This document shows, one piece after another, positions 58,095 through 64,000 of a DNA stretch of 64,000 bases. The notes beneath the pieces are model-generated. The model had not been told where the DNA came from and did no database searches. It was given only the letters and a program-made list of their open reading frames with translations. The position numbers and the translations under genes are program-made. The stretch is from Helicostylum pulchrum (Eukaryota; Mucoromycota; Mucoromycetes; Mucorales; Mucoraceae), in NCBI GenBank assembly GCA_025677825.1, contig JAIXMO010000017.1, positions 310,001-374,000 of the forward strand. The letters are read 5' to 3'. The first letter of the stretch is position 1; each line of letters begins with the position of its first letter.

Positions 58095-59620
58095 ATGGAT
58101 TACAATAGATTTATTAGCAAACACAGCCAAGCCAGAAATCCATCAGCCAGTAAGAAAAAACCTTTAAAAATTTATGCAGGAATAATAAACATTAGCTAAT
58201 AAAATTCATGCTTATTTAGTTCGTGCTATTTCTCCCTACCTTCATCAAAAGGGCATGGTAACTAAAATGCATTCTTTGAAATATTTCTTTTTATTAAATT
58301 AATATATAGATTTCACTCGGGGCTGGTCAGCCTAACCCTAGTACTTTCCCTTTTGCCGGTATGACCATTACTCTTAAAACGGGTGAGAAAATCGAAGTAG
58401 ACGAAGAATTGTTTAGCCGTTCCTTGTCTTATGATTTGACGGTAACTATAAAATCCAATTACCACTTTTTTTTTTGGCTTTTGACAAAATACTCATGTTT
58501 ATTCTTTGATAGCCTGGTTTGCCACATTTGACAAAGTGGTTAAGTGAACTCCAAAAAATTGAACATAAACCTCTCGTCGAATATGATCTTTCCGTTGGCG
58601 TTGGCTCTCAAGACCTTTTAACAAAGGTGATGCATACAACACATTTAAAAAGTAAGAGAACTAATTTTTTAGTTCATATGATAGGCATTTGATATGGTAC
58701 TTGACAGTGGAGATTCTCTCTTGATTGAAAAGCCTACATACACTGGCTGTCTTTCTTTCCTCAAAACTTTAAACTGCGATCTTGCCGATATCAATACGGA
58801 TGCAGAAGGTATTGTACCTGAATCGTTAGAATCCATGTTGGCCAACTGGCCTGAAAGTAATCCGAGCGGTAAGAAGGATCAACCTCGTCCTCGCTGTCTC
58901 TACACTATTCCTAGCGGCAGTAATCCTACCGGAGTCAGCGCTACATTAGAGCGTAAGCAAGCGGTTTATAAGATTTGTCAAAAATATGATGTTTTAATTA
59001 TCGAAGATGATGCATATTATTATTTACAATTTTCAAACGAGCGCGTACCTTCTTATTTATCATTGGATGTGGATGGTCGCGTACTTCGATTCGATAGCAT
59101 GAGTAAGATCTTATCAGCTGGTTTACGTTTAGGTTGGGTCACAGGACCTAAAATTTTGTTGGATCGCATTAATATGCATACCATGGTAACAAATCTTCAA
59201 CCCTCTGGTGTACCTCAGGTCATGGCATATGCACTTTTAGAGAAGTGGGGACATGACGGTTTCTTTAAACATGTATTTGAAGTATCCAATTTTTATCGTC
59301 AAAAACGTGATGAATTTATTGAATGCTTGGATCGTAGAATGAAAGGTAGAGCTGAATGGACAGTTCCTACTGCTGGTATGTTTGTTTGGATTCGTTTATT
59401 AGGTGGGATTAAGGATTCGTATGATTTGATTATGAAAAAGGCTCTGAAAGAAAATGTGCTTGCTATTCCTGGCGTTGCATTTATGCCTCATGGAGAAAAG
59501 ACCGAATATGTTCGTGTTTCGTATAGTAATGTTTCTAAGGAAAATATGGATGAAGGGCTTCGTAGATTAGCTAAAGTAGTCGACCAAGAAGCCGAAGCTA
59601 ATGGCATTCCTATTAACTAA
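58095..59620 (+). CDS. PLP aminotransferase (aminoadipate/aromatic, Aro8-like)
   Basis: Exons 58095-58149, 58220-58257, 58310-58441, 58513-58626 and 58685-59620 encode 424 residues, typical of fold-type I class I/II aminotransferases. The N-terminus has ISLGAGQPNPSTFPF, a substrate-loop motif of the kynurenine/2-aminoadipate branch. VGVGSQDLLTKAFDMVLDSGDSLLIEKPTYTGCL covers the PLP phosphate site. TIPSGSNPTG and EDDAYYYLQF follow (the Asn and the Asp/Tyr that contact PLP). The Schiff-base Lys is in FDSMSKILSAGLRLGWVTGP, near residue 254, and the carboxylate-binding Arg is in EYVRVSYSN. Likely reactions are transamination of aromatic amino acids or 2-aminoadipate (lysine biosynthesis). No targeting signal is obvious, suggesting a cytosolic enzyme. 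All introns sit in the first quarter. Confidence 0.92.
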
Positions 59621-60031
59621 TTGCAAACTTATATATTCCTTCACTTTTTTTAATATACATTGTAGCTCTACTGTATTTAAAGAAGATAAATAAATGATTT
59701 CGTTTTAATGCTATTTCAAGTTTCTAAGATAAAACGTAAGAAAATTCGAATATACATGTAGATTTAATATACATCTGAAGTACCGTGATGACGTTAGAAG
59801 ATGCAGAAAGAAAAGAGTTTGTTTCACACGGCGCAATCTGTACGTAGACTTTTTCCATAGATATGCAGTGTAAATAATAAAAACTAGATTACTTAATCAA
59901 TGGTAACAGTTCTGACTGAACAATACTCGCCGGTTTTACTGCGTGAAAGTTTTGAGTTTAGTCTGAATCTGTACAACAAGTACTCTGTTTTGAAGCAAGC
60001 AGTTAGTAAATATAAGCATTTTTGAAATTTT
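59621..60031. other. Spacer before the Fanzor relic
   Basis: AT-rich. It may include the eroded N-terminal coding part of the element, but no frame with a RuvC-I motif could be read. Confidence 0.45.
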
Positions 60032-60936
60032 TTGCAATTAAACTATATGCAATTCGTAATTAATCTCACGTACCACTGTAAAAAAATATATCCTAGTGAG
60101 TTTCATGAATCTGATTATCTAAGTCTACCAAAGATATTCGAAATCTACTCAAAAGATATTGATCACGGAAGTGGCCAGAAAAAAATACGACAACACTTAA
60201 TAAGAAGCAAAAAGGAAAGTATTGTCGGTCAAGAAGTTCAGAAGCTAGAACTCGATCTTTGTAAAGAAGACATATCAAGTGCTCGAACTACAGCTGATAT
60301 TGATAATTGGTACGAAAAACAAAAATCCGCAAGAGACCCACTGAGGAACTTTTACTACAGCTCAAAAAGGGATAAGAGGAAACGAACGTATGAGCTTCAG
60401 AAACAAAAATACGTTGACCAGTTATGCTCAAAAGAATGTAAATATGTTTCTTCTTCCGGAAACACCGTACCAGTCTTGTTCGTTGGAGACCGTGGATACG
60501 GTATTGGGTCCCGATTGAAGGGTCATTCCCGGCAGGGAGGTACATGGAAGCCTAAAACCATGGCCTGTATACGTTCGTATGCATTACAAACGAGCATAAC
60601 ACTTCCCAGACTTGTCCTTTCTATTTCGGAAAACTTTTTCACCCTGCAAAAACTTCGTATAATAAATCCGGAAAAAAGAAAACCAAGTTGGTAAATAGTT
60701 TTTTTGTATGTTATAACCAAGAATGTGTTTCGGTGCTCGAGTCAAAAAATACTCATGGCAGAAACTCTTTGTCGGCTTTCGCCATTGGCTTATCTGAGCT
60801 TGCAATGCTCATGTTTGGCGCTACATTTCCCACTTTCACCCCCAATATCAGTCACTTCAAAACTGAGTTCTTTAACCAAAAAGCCGTGGCTTTCTTGGAT
60901 CGAAACGCCAAAAGGCCTACCGTTGATGACGTATAA
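60032..60936 (+). pseudogene. Fanzor (eukaryotic TnpB-like) relic
   Basis: Two overlapping frames together cover the C-terminal half of a Fanzor/OrfB nuclease. Frame 1 (60032 to about 60550) has KQKSARDPLRNFYYSSKRDKR, then VLFVGDRGYGIGSRLKGH and RQGGTWKPK. Frame 2 (about 60556-60936) has ITNEHNTSQTCPFYFGKLFHP, then NSFFVCYNQECVSVLESK and GRNSLSAFAIGLSE. TSQTC plus C-x4-C is the zinc-ribbon inserted in RuvC of TnpB; the second Cys of the first pair is Tyr. In GRN the usual RuvC-III Asp (R-D) is Asn. A shift of one base at about 60541-60567 separates the frames. The element is truncated (about 300 residues against more than 500 in intact ones) and lacks a clear RuvC-I. Active Fanzors are RNA-guided DNA endonucleases linked to transposons. 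This copy is inactive. Confidence 0.72.
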
Positions 60937-61156
60937 TACTTTTCGATGGTAATAATGACATGTATAAGTACAGTTATGATTTTTTATTAATAGTGTATTT
61001 TTTGTATTTGTTGCTACTTGCCATCCACTTTTATGTAAGTAAAAAAAAAAAGGTTTTAATTCAAATACTAATGAATTTCTTAATTATTTATCTCAAATTT
61101 GGGATTCGCAATGTGTTTACCCTCACAGTATTTGTTAATACGTAGTAAGTTCCTAT

Positions 61157-61256
61157 TGCTCCAACTTGATTCATACAAGCGCGAATAAAGACTAAGTTGA
61201 GCGCAGGAAAAAAATATATGTCACACTTTTTTTTTCCTGTGCATGTAAATAGAAGA
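61157..61256 (+). repeat. Hairpin repeat copy B, candidate element end or guide-RNA scaffold
   Basis: Homologous to 666-775. It contains CAACTT ... AAGTTG (short inverted repeat) and a long hairpin with arms GCGCAGGAAAAAAA and TTTTTTTTTCCTGTGC. Relative to copy A the stem bases differ but still pair (CAGG/CCTG here, AGCA/TGCT there). It begins about 220 bp downstream of the Fanzor relic on the same strand, where TnpB-family elements encode their guide RNA. A functional role is an inference. Confidence 0.45.
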
Positions 61257-61357
61257 ATATAATAATGCTTTATTGATAAAATATTTAGGGTTATTTATAC
61301 GATTTGACATTCACTATTGATAATATATAAGGAAAATAAAATAAACGTCAAAGAAGT

Positions 61358-61381
61358 AAACCTGGTGTGCGTACCTTTCTC
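61358..61381 (+). repeat. Dispersed 24-bp segment, copy 2
   Basis: Matches 33182-33205 with two substitutions and lies about 100 bp past the hairpin repeat. It could be the edge of the same element family. Confidence 0.55.
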
Positions 61382-62120
61382 CCACCATAAATATTATGTT
61401 TTGTGTTCTTTGTTTATTAGGGGACGTCAAATTCAAATTTCGTTAGATGCAAAATATCAAGTTTACCAATGAAAATAACAAGAATATTGACGTCCTCCAT
61501 AATGAACTAATTAGTTACGTTCGCTTCAATTTATTAGCTTGTATGATTTAACTGAAAGATATAAAATTAAGAGGATCCGAAAGAAGTCACCTTCCTTTTT
61601 AGGATTATACCCGGTACATGCTTGGTGTAAAAAAGAAAGAAAGTTCATGTTTCTGTTTCAAACTTGGTTTTCGGTGGATTTATGTATATATGATTCCATC
61701 AGAAATAACGATTTCACCGAGTTAAATTTATGCTTAAAGTGTGCACAAAGCAGAAAAGGTAAATCTCGACATTGGGATAATCAACGCCAAGTAGTAGTAA
61801 TGATATTGTTATTTTTCTGTTTTTCCTGATTGGTTAAAAAGAGGGACATAAAAGAATGTTTGGTCTTTTTTCGTAAAGAAAAAAAAAGCTCTTTTTTTTA
61901 TGATAACAAGTAACCATGGTAACATATGCAAGACATGTGTACAGTGAGCATTGACATTTGTTTGCGCAAAATAATTATCCAGCCAAGCTTTTTTTTCCTT
62001 CTTTCAATTATCCCAATTGATCCAAATAAGGCAATAATTATAAATATAAACCTTTTTCTTTCTTTCTTTCTTTTCTCCTTTCTTTCTCAATCCAACTTGT
62101 TAAATTCATTCTCATTTACC

Positions 62121-63368
62121 ATGCAATGGTTTAAACTGACAAAGCAGAAAGCCAAGCAAGGTGGAACTTGGGTAAAGAATAATAAGAGACTAGTGATCAA
62201 CCTAATAAAACTTGGAGTCTTTTCTGCAATACTTGTTGGGATCTCTTTCTTTGTTCTTTGTAGATTGGAAGTGAATGCACATATTTACGTTCGAAATTGG
62301 TTTTCGCCTCCACAACCTCTAGTAGTTGAGCCACTATCGAAATGCTTTGATAATATTCCAGAAACCAGTCCATATTATCAAGGAAACCAACAGTTTAGTG
62401 TCAACTTTGTTCCTGGTTTACCTGTATGGGAAGCACATACTTGTTATGATTTCGCTGCTTTATTTAAACCACAAAGATACCCGCATGACGGCGAAAAATT
62501 ATTTCATACGTATTGGTCTTCCAATATGACGAACGATTTCCAAGATAAACAAGTATCGACTTTACGCTCTTTCGCTGCCACTCAAAATTCCACTCACTCT
62601 CTTATAGTTTGGATCCCGGAAGAAGATGAAGAAAGACTAACTAAATCAGACTCATGGAACTATCTCTTAAAATCACAACAAAATACAAATATAATTAGTT
62701 ATCAGGTAGTTCGACCGAATGATTTAACAAAAGATACACCGATTGAAGAATATGTTGATACATGGAGAGCCCTTGTAGCTAAAGCCAATGATGGTAAAGG
62801 AAAAGACGATTTATTGAGAATGCTCGTACTATATCGTTATGGTGGTGTTTGGTTTGATCTAGATACTATGTTTGTAAGAGATTTATCACCATTGTTTGAA
62901 CATGAATGGATTGCTCAAGGTAGTTGTTCCACTGGTATGTTTGGGAATCCATTTACTGGTGCTTTATTTCACTTTCATAAGAACTCCCCTTATGTTTGTG
63001 AGATACTAGAAGGTGCGACTGATTTATTTAAAGCAAGGATTCAAGCTGAAAATGGTGGTGCGTCGGATATACAAAAGAGATACTTGGTCACTGGTCCCGA
63101 AATTTTTGGTTCTAAATTATACTATAGAATTTATAGACGAGTATTACATCATGGCATAAAACCTTGGTCAATTTTACCTTGGTGCTTTACTGATCCTTCA
63201 CAGTGTAAAAAATCAAATTCACTTCCAAGCTTATTCTCCAATTCCAATTTTGATGAAAATAGAGTTGGACAAACATTCGCTTATCATTGGAGAGACAAGT
63301 GGTCTTCTGTACCAGGCTCAATTTTTAAATTTTTAGATTCTATCCACACTAAAAAAACAAACTGGTAA
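62121..63368 (+). CDS. Type II membrane glycosyltransferase with DXD motif (GT32-like)
   Basis: Single exon. The start at 62121 (ATGCAATGG) gives 415 residues; the frame stays open upstream but that part is low-complexity leader sequence. A short basic N-terminus precedes one membrane anchor (about 24-47, LVINLIKLGVFSAILVGISFFVLC), so this is a Golgi type II protein. The catalytic part has KLFHTYWSS, then KDDLLRMLVLYRYGGVWFDLDTMF with the sugar-nucleotide/metal DXD (Asp-Leu-Asp near residue 246). It ends with VTGPEIFGSKL and FAYHWRDKW. This is the plan of DXD glycosyltransferases of the Och1 / alpha-1,4-GlcNAc or Gal transferase type (GT32). It probably adds a sugar to N- or O-glycans or cell-wall glycoproteins; donor and acceptor are not predictable. 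Confidence 0.88.
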   Translation: MQWFKLTKQKAKQGGTWVKNNKRLVINLIKLGVFSAILVGISFFVLCRLEVNAHIYVRNWFSPPQPLVVEPLSKCFDNIPETSPYYQGNQQFSVNFVPGLPVWEAHTCYDFAALFKPQRYPHDGEKLFHTYWSSNMTNDFQDKQVSTLRSFAATQNSTHSLIVWIPEEDEERLTKSDSWNYLLKSQQNTNIISYQVVRPNDLTKDTPIEEYVDTWRALVAKANDGKGKDDLLRMLVLYRYGGVWFDLDTMFVRDLSPLFEHEWIAQGSCSTGMFGNPFTGALFHFHKNSPYVCEILEGATDLFKARIQAENGGASDIQKRYLVTGPEIFGSKLYYRIYRRVLHHGIKPWSILPWCFTDPSQCKKSNSLPSLFSNSNFDENRVGQTFAYHWRDKWSSVPGSIFKFLDSIHTKKTNW

Positions 63369-63596
63369 TTTTTTTTTATATTTCTTTGTACATTATATTT
63401 CTTCTAATAAAGAAAACCCGTTTCGCATATATATTTTTATCTTTATTGCAGATCACTTATAAGTTTTATCAGTGATGTTAGTTAAATATTATGTATAAAC
63501 CAATTCTTTATACGCTATTTTATTATTTTGATAAATGATAAAAATGAATCAAGTATCTACCAATTGTTTCTTAAAATTCACGGATACAGATGCATC
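63369..63596. other. Short intergenic region
   Basis: 3' region of the glycosyltransferase, AT-rich, with no further feature. Confidence 0.5.
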
Positions 63597-63869
63597 TCAA
63601 AGTACAGTAAGATACGGAACGGTAGGCTTTTTAACGTATGCTGCTTGCGCATCTTTATTGTTTTCTTCGTCCAAGTAGCAACATTGTTCTTCTCCATTGG
63701 TATACTTTAACAAAACAAAATAGTTCTCTTTATTACCATTATAGTCCATGTCTAATCCCACGCTTCTAGTAAAACTATAGGTAAACCTTTTCAGTTTTTT
63801 GAAACATGTTAAATCTATAACTGAATCACCGTAAAACAATCCATAACGTTTGCTTGTAACCAGACAGTA
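63597..63869 (-). CDS. Possible last exon of a gene running off the window
   Basis: An open frame from a stop at 63870-63872 down to a stop at 63597 encodes about 90 residues: TSKRYGLFYGDSVIDLTCF, a middle part with DMDYNGNKENYFVLLKYTNG, and CCYLDEENNKDAQAAYV. There is no ATG in a good place, and AG sites near 63855 could serve as splice acceptors, so this may be a terminal exon whose upstream part lies beyond 64000. The composition is protein-like, but no family is recognised. Confidence 0.35.
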   Translation of the reverse strand, partial: YCLVTSKRYGLFYGDSVIDLTCFKKLKRFTYSFTRSVGLDMDYNGNKENYFVLLKYTNGEEQCCYLDEENNKDAQAAYVKKPTVPYLTVL

Positions 63870-64000
63870 TCAACATCATACAAGTGAGCGATTACCAAAT
63901 TAAAATATCGTTCAACAAGTATAATGTATCTCATTTGTAAACAATTGATTTTGTAGTTTGGTGGATCAGAAGAAGTCAAGTCTTCCTTGTGTTTATAACT

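Larger units (their letters stand above)
60937..62120. other. Spacer after the Fanzor relic, with repeats
   Basis: Holds the hairpin-bearing repeat (61157-61256) and the 24-bp dispersed segment (61358-61381). A 96-codon frame at 61539-61829 (plus) has two cysteine-containing stretches (HAWCKKE, LCLKCAQSRKG) but no recognisable family; it is noted, not called. The end (62040-62120) is a T/C-rich leader. Confidence 0.5.

Noticed and set aside
61539..61829. 96-codon frame with CxxC-like cysteines
   Set aside because: Too few features; the cysteine spacing does not match a known finger and the frame lacks supporting context.
61926..62120. Upstream extension of the glycosyltransferase by 65 residues
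   Set aside because: The stretch is Phe/Leu/Ser low-complexity from T/C-rich leader DNA; starting at 62121 gives a normal type II membrane protein.

Overview
The window is nuclear DNA from a filamentous fungus, most likely a member of the Mucoromycota close to the Mucorales; the species cannot be named from sequence alone. It is AT-rich with long A and T runs. Its genes are split by many short GT-AG introns (mostly about 50-90 nt). Several products are typical of fungi: Old Yellow Enzyme, cytochrome c peroxidase, Atg13, Syo1, a Rim101/PacC-type factor, Slm1, a Ytp1-like protein, a CipC-like protein, a Ctr copper transporter and a DASH Dad2-like protein. A WRKY-like zinc-finger factor and a decayed Fanzor (eukaryotic TnpB relative) point in the same direction. 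Exon joins below were worked out by hand from reading frame and splice sites.

Layout. Positions 1-19,000 hold an Old Yellow Enzyme (minus strand), a coiled-coil hypothetical gene, mitochondrial cytochrome c peroxidase, GFA1, ATG13, a secreted HExxH protein with a hydrophobic tail, and the ribosomal-protein import adaptor SYO1. Positions 19,600-31,300 hold an UNC93-like membrane protein, a CipC-like small protein whose start codon is split by an intron, a WRKY-type transcription factor, a single-exon XPG/FEN1-like nuclease-fold protein and tRNA-Asp. Positions 32,300-48,400 are a dense minus-strand block: a small unknown gene, RIM101/PacC, a PIP5-kinase (MSS4-like), a tandem zinc-ribbon protein, a short kinesin-5, SLM1, CDC48 and a Ytp1-like membrane protein. 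Positions 48,700-64,000 are looser: a Dad2-like gene, a broken gene, an F-box/LRR gene, tRNA-Phe, a 2.9 kb desert, a copper transporter, a Tc1-like transposase relic, an aminotransferase, the Fanzor relic, a type II membrane glycosyltransferase and a partial open frame at the edge.

How genes relate. Two neighbours belong to one known pathway: the PIP5-kinase makes PI(4,5)P2, and Slm1-type proteins bind PI(4,5)P2 and are TORC2 substrates. Atg13, elsewhere in the window, is a TORC1 target. GFA1 feeds chitin synthesis. RIM101 responds to ambient pH. Otherwise the order looks like an ordinary, unclustered fungal chromosome arm.

The most unusual parts are listed here. (1) The Fanzor relic at 60,032-60,936, with a changed RuvC-III residue, is followed about 220 bp downstream by a hairpin-bearing repeat that also occurs near position 700. 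(2) A CipC-like gene has its ATG split as AT|G. (3) A 14-nt micro-exon lies inside the third zinc finger of RIM101. (4) A kinesin-5 lacks its usual tail. (5) A nuclease-fold protein has lost part of its acidic active site.
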